In this document: piece by piece, positions 1-5,514 of the stretch
Layout: every line of letters starts with the position of its first letter
Position numbering within the stretch: the first letter of the stretch is position 1
Source of the DNA: Actinomycetes bacterium
GTDB taxonomy: Bacteria; Actinomycetota; Actinomycetes; Propionibacteriales; Propionibacteriaceae
Direction: 5' to 3'
Length of the DNA: 5,514 nt
Assembly: GCA_029778515.1 (NCBI GenBank)
Contig: JAKOQD010000359.1
Location: 1-5,514, forward strand
The notes under the pieces: generated by a model
Databases searched by the model: none
The model's input: the letters and a program-made list of their open reading frames with translations, nothing else
Told to the model about the DNA's origin: nothing
Program-made: the position numbers and the translations under genes

Positions 1-278
1 AGTTGGCCGCGAAGCGCGGCGCGATCGAGAACCTGACCGGAGGCGTGCTGCAGAGCCAGCGCTCTGATGAAGGCGGTCACCTTCATTCCGGCGCGCTCAG
101 CCTCGGCTCGAAGCAGATCGATCTCCTCAGAGCTGAATCGCACCGAGATGGTCACGTCGAGCCGGCCGCGTGCAGGAGTGATCGGCTCAGGATGCTCCAG
201 ATCGAAGCCCGAGATGTCGTGCGTCCGGTCGTAGTAGTCGGCCAGTTCGGCTTCACTCATGCCATTGGTGTCCATCAT
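1..278 (-). CDS. BrnA/CopG-like ribbon-helix-helix antitoxin, partial (C-terminus beyond left edge)
   Basis: Ninety-two codons are visible before the window ends. The N-terminal part is acidic (SEAELADYYDRTHD, residues 8-21). A ribbon-helix-helix DNA-binding fold follows: beta strand VTISVRF (42-48), first helix from SSEEIDLLRAEAERAG (49-64), second helix from KVTAFIRALAL (66-76). Known for the family: such antitoxins neutralise the partner toxin through the acidic segment and repress their own operon as dimers through the strand. The start is chosen because GGGAGGAG (284-291) lies five bases upstream; a second ATG follows at once (275-273), and a third at 260-258 lacks a ribosome-binding site. 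The gene starts two bases after the toxin stop, implying translational coupling. Toxin-first order is that of brnTA operons. The ribbon-helix-helix call is firm. The BrnA label rests mainly on the partner and gene order. Confidence 0.82.
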   Translation of the reverse strand, partial: MMDTNGMSEAELADYYDRTHDISGFDLEHPEPITPARGRLDVTISVRFSSEEIDLLRAEAERAGMKVTAFIRALALQHASGQVLDRAALRGQ

Positions 279-280
279 CT

Positions 281-514
281 TCACTCCTCCCACGCTGTGA
301 TCGGCCGGACTCGGCGTCCGTTGTCCTTGAGTTCGGCGACGATCGCCAAGCGACGACCACCGTTGGTTCGAGCTCGAATGAGCCGGCGGCCGCTGACACG
401 ATGGCGCAGCATCTGCTCGGCGTTGGTGATGGCCTGTTCGATCTCGCTCGCGGAGGCGCGCCGCGTTGCGTGTTCCAGGTTGAACTCGTCACATTCAATT
501 TTCTCGAACCGCAT
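281..514 (-). CDS. BrnT-like toxin of a type II toxin-antitoxin pair
   Basis: A 77-residue protein. Its layout matches the BrnT/RelE-fold ribonuclease toxins: an N-terminal acidic/Asn-His stretch (DEFNLEHATRR, residues 9-19), a helix (SEIEQAITNAEQML, 23-36), and then the strand pattern GRRLIRARTNGGRRLAIVAE (42-61) ending in RRVRPITAWEE (67-77). The last part corresponds to the family's conserved C-terminal arginine strand before an 'ITA' turn. Known for the family: BrnT cleaves RNA and stops growth until bound by BrnA; the target here is inferred. The protein is slightly shorter than typical BrnT and ends just after the ITAW motif, so the usual C-terminal helix with its Glu/Arg pair is missing or minimal. 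The start is well supported by AGGAGGAG at 521-528, six bases upstream. The antitoxin gene follows directly. A distantly related DUF4258-like toxin is the main alternative. Confidence 0.75.
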   Translation of the reverse strand: MRFEKIECDEFNLEHATRRASASEIEQAITNAEQMLRHRVSGRRLIRARTNGGRRLAIVAELKDNGRRVRPITAWEE

Positions 515-533
515 CGCGGACTCCTCCTGCGAT

Positions 534-562
534 GTGTTGCGATTCTATCCTGTGCGCAACAC
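534..562. promoter_or_regulatory. Inverted-repeat operator over the toxin-antitoxin promoter
   Basis: GTGTTGCG (534-541) and CGCAACAC (555-562) form a perfect 8-bp inverted repeat with a 13-bp centre. Arm midpoints lie 21 bp apart, two helical turns, so both arms face the same side of the DNA. One arm sits in the spacer between -35 and -10; the other covers the presumed transcription start. This is the placement expected for autorepression by a ribbon-helix-helix antitoxin, a known behaviour of BrnA-type proteins. The repeat is seen directly; binding by this antitoxin is inferred. CGATTC also recurs as a direct repeat (540-545 and 562-567) at a 22-bp step. Confidence 0.62.
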
Positions 563-570
563 GATTCCAA
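542..570 (-). promoter_or_regulatory. Candidate sigma70-type promoter of the toxin-antitoxin operon
   Basis: Read on the minus strand there is a -35-like TTGGAA (570-565), a 17-bp spacer, and a -10-like TAGAAT (547-542), one mismatch from TATAAT. Transcription would start near 535, leaving a leader of about 20 nt that holds the toxin's AGGAGGAG ribosome-binding site. This is the most AT-rich patch of an otherwise GC-rich gap. The spacing and the fit to the leader make the call reasonable. It has not been tested by transcript mapping. Confidence 0.6.
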
Positions 571-640
571 GACGCAGGCCGTCCGCCCCGGATTGGTCGC
601 TGCGCCGCCCTCTTGCTGCAGGCTGCCACTCGCATCTGAC

Positions 641-659
641 AGCCGGCTTGGGGCCGGTT
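641..659 (+). other. Hairpin in the hsdR leader
   Basis: AGCCGGC (641-647) can pair with GCCGGTT (653-659) around the loop TTGGG, giving seven pairs with one G-U. It lies about 40 bases before the hsdR start, and GACAGC occurs at both 638-643 and 662-667, a 24-bp step. It could be a leader stem-loop or a weak bidirectional terminator separating the divergent genes. No convincing plus-strand promoter for hsdR was found in 571-690. Small GC-rich hairpins arise easily by chance in such DNA. Confidence 0.28.
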
Positions 660-699
660 TCGACAGCTCAACCGACGACGAATGTGAGGGAAGAGTTCC

Positions 700-3600
700 A
701 TGGCGCTGATCAGTGAGGCCGAGTGGGAGTCGACGGCGCTGGAGGTGCTGGCCGAGCAGGGCTGGGCGCCCTCAACGGGCGCTGAGTTGGCGCACGAGCG
801 CGCGTCCGCGTCCGATCTGGTGCTGACCGAGCGGGTGCACGAGGCCGTGCGGAAGCTGAATCCGTCCGTGCCGGCGTTGTACCTGCGGCAGGCGGTCACC
901 GAGATCCTCACCCCGGCGTCGCAGGATGCGATGAGCGAGAACCGGCGAATGCATGAGTTTCTGGTCCACGGCTATCGCGGGGTCACCTATCTCGACAACG
1001 ACGGGGTGGAGCAGAATCCGACGATCCGGTTGGTGAGCGTCGAGCCGTCCGACAATGACTGGGTGGTGGCCCAGCAGGTGCGGCTCGACAACGCCGAACA
1101 CCATCGCCGCTTCGACGTGGTCGGCTACCTGAACGGACTGCCGGTGATCGTGGCCGAGTTGAAGCAGGCCGGGCTGGCGAACGCGACGCTCGCGTCCGCG
1201 CACGGTCAGTTGGGCACCTACCTGGCCGAATTTCCGCTGGCCTTCCGCTGCTGTGTGGCGACCCTGATCAGCGACGGGGTGACCGCGGCCTACGGGACGC
1301 CGTTCACGCCGCTGCACCACTACGCGTCCTGGAACGTCGACGACGACGGCGAGCCGCTGGCGCTGGGCGACAGCATCGTCGACACCGACTACGACACTCC
1401 GCTGGAAGTGACCCTCAACGGGCTGGGCAACCAGCTGCGCTTTCTTGACCTGATGCGGAATTTCACTGCCTTCGATGCCGGCGACTTCGGGCTGGCCAAG
1501 CGGGTCGCGAAACCGCACCAGTACTTCGCGGTGAACAAGGCGCTGGGCCGCACGGTGACCGCGGTGAAGAGCGACGGCAAGGCCGGCGTGGTCTGGCACA
1601 CCCAGGGCTCGGGCAAGTCGATGGAGATGGAGCTGTACGCCAACCTGGTGTTGCGCTCGACCCACCTGCTGAATCCGACGATCGTGGTGATCACCGACCG
1701 ACGCGAGTTGGACGGCCAGCTGTTCGGCGCCTTCGACGCGTCCACGCTGCTGCCGGAGAAGCCGATCCAGATTCGGACGCGATCGCAACTGCGCGAGGAA
1801 CTGAGCCAGCGGTCGTCCGGCGGGATCCTGTTCACCACCCTGCAGAAGTTCAATCGGACGCTGGAGGAGCGCGAGGCGGGCGCCGACCACCCGCTGCTGT
1901 CGGATCGGCGCAACATCGTGGTGGTGGTCGACGAGGCTCACCGCTCCCACTACGACGACCTGGACGGCTACGCCCGCTTCCTGCGCGACGCCCTGCCGCA
2001 CGCCACCCTGATCGCGTTCACCGGGACGCCGATCAGCGAGGTGGAGCGCAACACCCGGGAGGTGTTCGGCGACTACATCGACATCTACGACCTGACCAGG
2101 GCGGTCACCGACGGCGCGACCGTGCCGGTGTACTTCGAGCCGCGGCTGGTGAAGGTCTCCTTCGCCGAGGAGGTCACGGCCGAAGATCTCGATCGGGCCG
2201 CCGACGAGGCCACCACCGGGCTGGACGAGGTCGAGCGGGAGCGGCTGGAGAAGTCGGTCGCGGTGATCAACGCCGTCTATGGGGCGCCGGCCCGGCTGGC
2301 CACCCTGGCTGCCGACATCGTGGCGCACTGGGAGACCCGGCGGGCGCGGATGCGTCCGCTGATCGACGGGCCGGGCAAGGCGATGATCGTCGGTGCGACC
2401 CGGCAGATCTGTGCCGACCTGTACGACCAGCTGATCGCGCTGCGGCCCGAGTGGCACGCCGACAGCCTTGAGGCCGGGGTGGTGAAGGTGGTGTACTCCG
2501 GGACGGCGTCCGACCCGGAGCCGATCCGGCGGCACGTCCGGCGGGAGTCGGAGAACCAGGTGGTGAAGAAGCGGCTCAAAGATCCCGACGACGAGCTGGA
2601 GATAGTGATCGTCAAGGACATGATGCTCACCGGCTACGACTCGCCGCCGCTACACACCCTGTACCTCGACCGTCCGATGAAGGGCGCGCTGCTGATGCAG
2701 ACCCTGGCCCGGGTGAACCGGACCTTCCGGGGCAAGGATTCGGGCCTGCTGGTCGCCTACGCGCCGCTGGTGGAGAACCTGAGCGCGGCGCTGGCCGAGT
2801 ACACCCTGACCGACCAGGCGACGCGCCCGGTCGGACGGAACGCCGCCGAGGGTGCCGAGTTGGCGCGGGCGCTGGTCGATCAACTCCGGACGCTGGTCGC
2901 CGGCTACGACTGGCGGGCCAAGCTGGGCGGGCCGAAGGGCTGGGTGAAGGCCGCGGTCGGGCTGACCGCCTGGCTGCGGAACCCGCAGAACCCGGGCAAC
3001 CAGGTGGCCGAGGGCGAGCTCGGCGTGGCCGGACGCTACCGGCAGCTCGCCGGGCAGTTGGGACGGGCGTGGGCGCTCGCGTCCGGGGCGGACAACCTGG
3101 GTGACCTGCGCGACGAGGTGCGCTTCTACGAAGAGGTGCGGGTGTGGATGGCCAAGTACGACGCGGCCGAACGCACCGCCCGCGGCGAGCCCGTCCCCGA
3201 AGAAGTCGGACGGCTGCTGCGCCAGCTCGCCTACGAAGCGACCGGGTCGGACGAGGTGGTGGACATCTACTCGGCCGCCGAGATCGCACCGCCGAACTTC
3301 AACGACCTCACCCCGGCCGTGCTGGCCCAGGCACAGCGCTCGGCCAACCCGCACCTGGCGATCGAGGCGCTGCGGGACGCGATCCTGGCCGAAGCGGCGC
3401 GCTCGGCCGGAGCGAGCCTGGTGCGGCAGCGGGCGTTCAGCGAGCGACTGACCGCAGTGATGCTGCGCTACACCAACAGTCAGCTGACCGCTGCCGACGT
3501 GCTGCTGGAGTTGTGGGAACTCGCCCAGGACATCTCCGCCGAAGCCAAGCGCGGGGAGCAGTTCACCCCGCCCTTGGGACGCGACGAGCTGGCAACTTAC

Positions 3601-3858
3601 GACGCGATCGCCGACAACGCCTCAGCCCTCGACGTGCTGGGTCAGGACGTTCTCGCCGACATCGCCCGGCAATTGGTCACTCTGATGCGGGCGGACGTGA
3701 AGACCGACTGGACCGTCCGCGATGACGTCCGGGCGTCTCTGCGGGCCAAGATCCGACGACTGCTGCGAAAGTACAAGTATCCGCCGGATTCGGCCGAAGG
3801 AGCTGTCAAGCAGGTGATCGAGCAGATGGAGTTGCTCGCGCCCGGTGTGGCGGCGTAG
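700..3858 (+). CDS. hsdR: Type I restriction-modification system, endonuclease/translocase subunit HsdR
   Basis: At 1052 residues this is the usual full length of HsdR. It cuts unmethylated DNA after ATP-driven translocation, in complex with the HsdM methylase and HsdS specificity subunits. The nuclease domain shows the PD-(D/E)xK residues D139, E153 and K155 (FDVV...VAELK), followed by the Q170/Y174 QxxxY motif typical of type I nucleases. The SF2 motor follows in order: Walker A HTQGSGKS (300-307, K306), motif Ia around VVITDRRELDGQ (329-340), DEAH box (411-414), motif III TGTP (441-444), motif V TGYDSP (644-649) and motif VI QTLARVNR (667-674). The C-terminal part, about 770-1045, matches the helical DUF3387 region, including YTNSQLTAADVLLEL, DWTVRDDVR and LLRKYKYPPD. 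The start is supported by GAGGG at 686-690, nine bases upstream. It is divergent from the toxin-antitoxin operon. No hsdM or hsdS lies in the window. All motifs are intact, so it is probably functional if its partners exist. Confidence 0.97.
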   Translation: MALISEAEWESTALEVLAEQGWAPSTGAELAHERASASDLVLTERVHEAVRKLNPSVPALYLRQAVTEILTPASQDAMSENRRMHEFLVHGYRGVTYLDNDGVEQNPTIRLVSVEPSDNDWVVAQQVRLDNAEHHRRFDVVGYLNGLPVIVAELKQAGLANATLASAHGQLGTYLAEFPLAFRCCVATLISDGVTAAYGTPFTPLHHYASWNVDDDGEPLALGDSIVDTDYDTPLEVTLNGLGNQLRFLDLMRNFTAFDAGDFGLAKRVAKPHQYFAVNKALGRTVTAVKSDGKAGVVWHTQGSGKSMEMELYANLVLRSTHLLNPTIVVITDRRELDGQLFGAFDASTLLPEKPIQIRTRSQLREELSQRSSGGILFTTLQKFNRTLEEREAGADHPLLSDRRNIVVVVDEAHRSHYDDLDGYARFLRDALPHATLIAFTGTPISEVERNTREVFGDYIDIYDLTRAVTDGATVPVYFEPRLVKVSFAEEVTAEDLDRAADEATTGLDEVERERLEKSVAVINAVYGAPARLATLAADIVAHWETRRARMRPLIDGPGKAMIVGATRQICADLYDQLIALRPEWHADSLEAGVVKVVYSGTASDPEPIRRHVRRESENQVVKKRLKDPDDELEIVIVKDMMLTGYDSPPLHTLYLDRPMKGALLMQTLARVNRTFRGKDSGLLVAYAPLVENLSAALAEYTLTDQATRPVGRNAAEGAELARALVDQLRTLVAGYDWRAKLGGPKGWVKAAVGLTAWLRNPQNPGNQVAEGELGVAGRYRQLAGQLGRAWALASGADNLGDLRDEVRFYEEVRVWMAKYDAAERTARGEPVPEEVGRLLRQLAYEATGSDEVVDIYSAAEIAPPNFNDLTPAVLAQAQRSANPHLAIEALRDAILAEAARSAGASLVRQRAFSERLTAVMLRYTNSQLTAADVLLELWELAQDISAEAKRGEQFTPPLGRDELATYDAIADNASALDVLGQDVLADIARQLVTLMRADVKTDWTVRDDVRASLRAKIRRLLRKYKYPPDSAEGAVKQVIEQMELLAPGVAA

Positions 3859-3877
3859 GCCGTTCGGGCTGGACGGC
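3859..3877 (+). terminator. Possible hairpin terminator of hsdR
   Basis: Directly after the hsdR TAG stop, GCCGTTC (3859-3865) can pair with GGACGGC (3871-3877) around the loop GGGCT: seven pairs, one G-U. No run of T follows. Intrinsic terminators without a T-run are reported in high-GC actinobacteria, so the position is suggestive, but the hairpin is short. Confidence 0.35.
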
Positions 3878-3959
3878 GGCAGCAGATCGTCAAGACGTGG
3901 TGTTAACCGTCCGCGGATGAATGCTCGACGAGCAGACGCAAGCGACCCAACATCGGCGG

Positions 3960-4428
3960 ATGATCTGGCTTTGCGTGACCTGCGGTGTGGAGACGCCGAC
4001 CTCGAAGTGCCGCCCGAGGTGTGCGCGATGAGTGGTGCCGCCGCACTGATGGCGTGATCTTCTTCGACGAGTCCTACGAACTCGGATCGGACGTGACGCT
4101 GCGCCGGGTGGGCGGCCATTTCCGCGGTCAGACGGTCGCTGCGTGGCGGACGGGCAATCGTGGCCGAGGAGTGCTGCTCGCTGGGGACGCCGTCTTCCCG
4201 AACCCGGACCACCGGACGGTGATCTTCCTGCGCAGCTATCCGAACCGGCTGCCGCTGTCGGGCGCGGTGGTGCTCAGAATCTCTGCGCAGTTGGACGGCC
4301 TGCACTTCGACCGGCTCTACAACAACTTCGGCGCCGTGGTCGGGTCGGACGCGAAGAGCGTGGTCAGGAGTTCGGCAGTCCGCCACGCTGCCTGGACGAA
4401 TGGCGAGCACGACGCTGAAACCTGGTGA
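3960..4428 (+). pseudogene. Metallo-beta-lactamase-fold hydrolase, frameshifted and missing its middle
   Basis: Two parts of one protein family are seen in different frames. From ATG 3960 the reading MIWLCVTCGVETPTSKC matches the Cys-containing start I recall for an MBL-fold hydrolase family of about 250 residues ('ICVTCGVQ...C'); it stops at TGA 4029-4031. From about 4048, in another frame, the C-terminal half reads DGVIFFDESYELGSDVTL, then RRVGGHFRGQTV (GGHF at 4111-4122, with the metal-ligand His), RGVLLAGD (GD at 4183-4188, with the bridging Asp), RSYPNRLPL, HFDRLY and SDAKSVVRSSAVRH, ending at TGA 4426-4428. Roughly 100 or more codons between them, which should hold the HxH-type zinc motif and the first half of the fold, are absent, so a catalytically competent enzyme cannot be made. 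The C-terminal part could be opened from GTG 3985 but has no clear ribosome-binding site. Family identity is from remembered consensus, not a search. I am confident in the C-terminal match and fairly confident in the N-terminal one. Confidence 0.75.
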
Positions 4429-4485
4429 GTGGAGGGCCGATTCGACGTCACCATGCCTCGCCCCGTCTAAGGGCTACCACCCCCA

Positions 4486-4503
4486 TTCCTGAAAGTTTCC
4501 TGA
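4486..4503. repeat. Direct repeat TTCCTGA x2, 11-bp step
   Basis: TTCCTGA occurs at 4486-4492 and 4497-4503 (TCAGGAA on the other strand), exactly one helical turn apart and about 73 bp before the next gene. Tandem half-sites at an 11-bp step are the typical binding layout of OmpR/PhoB-family response regulators, so this is a candidate regulatory site for the downstream gene. The repeat is seen directly; the regulator is unknown. Confidence 0.35.
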
Positions 4504-4509
4504 GAGTGT

Positions 4510-4532
4510 GGGCGGTACGCCCGTTTGGGGCG
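4510..4532 (+). other. Mutually exclusive small hairpins upstream of the DUF222 gene
   Basis: GGGCG (4510-4514), CGCCC (4518-4522) and GGGCG (4528-4532) follow one another. The central CGCCC can pair with either copy, with loops GTA or GTTTG. The stems are only 5 bp. The arrangement resembles a miniature alternative-structure leader, or a weak terminator followed by GTTT after the hydrolase remnant. Chance in GC-rich DNA is a real alternative. Confidence 0.22.
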
Positions 4533-4575
4533 GTTTTGGACGAGAAGTGTCAGAGGCGGGTTGTTGGCTTGTCTC

Positions 4576-5514
4576 ATGGAAGAGCAGAACGGTGTGGCGC
4601 CAGTGGAAGTTGCGCTGGCCGCGATCGGTGCTGCTCTGAACTCGATCGATCCCAACCGTGCCCGGCTGGCCCCCGAAGCTCGTCTGCGCGTGGCCATGAC
4701 CGCTCGGAGCCTGACTGGCCGTTTGGACGCGCTGGCGTCGGTGTTGCTGGCTGAGGCGGACGCCGCGCGCGCGTCGGAGCGGACGGCGGGTACGCCGACG
4801 TCGACGTGGATGGCGATCGATCAGAACCTGACCAAGCGTGAGGCCGCTGGTGCTTTGCATCGGGCTGCCGAGTTGGCCGCCCATCCGGTGTTGGGTGCGG
4901 CCGCCGTTGCTGGGCAGGTGAGTTCTGGTCAGGTACGGGCGATCAACACCGTGCTGGGCGGCTTGGCCCCGCAGTTGGATGCCGCGCAGCAGGACAAGGC
5001 CGAACAGCTACTGGTCGGCATGGCTGGCCACCTGGATTCGGATGCGTTGAGCAAGGCCGCGCCGCAGGTGTTGGCCCGCGTCGCGCCCGCTGATGCCAAC
5101 GAACTTCTTGAGTCGAAGTTGCAGCGTGAAGCGGAGGCGGCGCAGCGGAGTCGTTCGTTGAGATTCTGGAAGCAGGGCGGATCGGTCCGGTTCGAGGGCT
5201 GTCTGCCACGTGTGGAGGGTGAGCAGTTCATCACTCTGATCGACACCAATACCGAAGCGCTACGCCGCACCGCTGTCGAAGCCCGTGACCCGCTGTTTGT
5301 GAACGCGACCCCCGAACAGCGCCGAGCCGATGCCCTGATCCACGTGCTGGGTCACGCCGCGACCGCCACGCCCCAGCCGGGGGTGGGCGCGGCGAAGGTG
5401 ATCGTGAAACTCGACTACCACCAACTCAAATCCGGTCTGGCCGGTGCCGGGCTGGTGGGTGACGGTGTTCAGTTGTCGGCTGGTGAGCTACGCCGTGCCT
5501 GCTGCGACGCCGAG
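4576..5514 (+). CDS. DUF222 (13E12-type) HNH endonuclease family protein, partial (C-terminus beyond right edge)
   Basis: An open frame of 313 codons runs to the window end without a stop. The sequence follows the DUF222 domain of actinobacterial HNH-endonuclease family proteins: helical segments RLRVAMTARSLTGRLDALAS (36-55) and ADAARASERTAGTPTSTWMA (62-81), then LTKREAAGALHRAAELAAHP (87-106) and AVAGQVSSGQVRAINTVLGG (110-129). Later come the segment VEGEQFITLIDT (213-224), RRADALIHVLGHA (249-261) and LSAGELRRACCDAE (300-313), which in the family comes just before the HNH nuclease part. That part lies outside the window, so nuclease activity cannot be judged. Family members are often multicopy and their biological role is poorly known. 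The ATG at 4576 gives a normal-looking N-terminus but lacks a strong ribosome-binding site. TTG at 4564, four bases after AGAGGCGG, is an alternative start; a leaderless start is also possible. There is no clear link to hsdR. Confidence 0.88.
   Translation, partial: MEEQNGVAPVEVALAAIGAALNSIDPNRARLAPEARLRVAMTARSLTGRLDALASVLLAEADAARASERTAGTPTSTWMAIDQNLTKREAAGALHRAAELAAHPVLGAAAVAGQVSSGQVRAINTVLGGLAPQLDAAQQDKAEQLLVGMAGHLDSDALSKAAPQVLARVAPADANELLESKLQREAEAAQRSRSLRFWKQGGSVRFEGCLPRVEGEQFITLIDTNTEALRRTAVEARDPLFVNATPEQRRADALIHVLGHAATATPQPGVGAAKVIVKLDYHQLKSGLAGAGLVGDGVQLSAGELRRACCDAE

Noticed and set aside
3..716. Long plus-strand open frame of 237 codons across the left end
   Set aside because: It is antisense to the toxin-antitoxin genes, overlaps the hsdR start, has no ribosome-binding site and reads as Arg/Ser-rich composition with no recognisable domain.
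772..2535. 587-codon open frame on the minus strand inside hsdR
   Set aside because: Its His/Arg/Val/Gly-rich composition is what high-GC antisense frames give; hsdR on the other strand has every expected motif.
3144..3725. 193-codon plus-strand open frame in another frame of hsdR
   Set aside because: Arg/Ala/Gly-rich shadow of the HsdR C-terminal region; no frameshift is needed because the hsdR frame continues intact to 3858.
3845..3998. Similar GTGTGG-plus-GC-rich segments at 3845 and 3985, possibly a duplication
   Set aside because: Similarity stops after a few bases and is expected by chance at this base composition.
3622..4410. 262-codon minus-strand open frame over the hsdR end and the hydrolase remnant
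   Set aside because: Composition is Arg/His/Ser-rich without domain features, and the plus strand explains both of its halves (HsdR C-terminus and MBL-fold C-terminus).
3985..4428. Intact 147-residue gene starting at GTG 3985
   Set aside because: The first 20 or so residues (WRRRPRSAARG...) do not fit the family, while the correct N-terminus is visible in another frame from 3960. It is better described as part of a pseudogene.
1..5514. CRISPR array, tRNA, rRNA or insertion-sequence ends
   Set aside because: No regularly spaced repeats, no tRNA cloverleaf or rRNA-like sequence, and no transposase fragment or matching terminal inverted repeats were seen.

Overview
The window is GC-rich, with G or C in most third codon positions. 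It carries a gene of the DUF222/13E12-type HNH endonuclease family, which is largely actinobacterial. I read it as a high-GC actinobacterium; the genus cannot be fixed from this stretch. It looks like an accessory or defence region: a toxin-antitoxin pair, a type I restriction subunit, a broken metabolic gene and a nuclease-family gene.

Layout. Positions 1-514 (minus strand) hold a compact BrnT/BrnA-like operon. The toxin gene is first, and the ribbon-helix-helix antitoxin follows two bases after the toxin stop and runs off the left edge. A promoter (TTGGAA, 17 bp, TAGAAT on the minus strand) is overlaid by a perfect 8-bp inverted repeat at 534-562, a strong candidate operator for self-repression. 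The divergent gap of about 185 bp (515-699) also holds a small hairpin in the leader of the next gene. Positions 700-3858 (plus) encode a full-length HsdR, the nuclease-translocase subunit of a type I restriction-modification system, with all catalytic motifs visible. Its partners HsdM and HsdS are not in the window. The downstream side is already occupied by other genes, so they are most likely to the left, beyond the antitoxin, or elsewhere.

Positions 3960-4428 (plus) are the remains of a metallo-beta-lactamase-fold hydrolase. Its Cys-containing N-terminus and its C-terminal half are recognisable but lie in different frames, and the middle with the main zinc-binding motif is missing. Positions 4429-4575 are non-coding and hold an 11-bp-spaced direct repeat and a small set of mutually exclusive hairpins. 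Positions 4576 to the right edge encode the DUF222 part of an HNH-endonuclease-family protein, cut before the HNH motif.

How they fit together: the toxin-antitoxin pair and hsdR are divergently transcribed neighbours in what is probably one defence locus. The wrecked hydrolase gene directly after hsdR may mark the edge where this cassette entered or rearranged the chromosome. No wholly new system is demonstrable here. The best-supported points of interest are the operator/promoter architecture of the toxin-antitoxin operon and the internally deleted hydrolase pseudogene.
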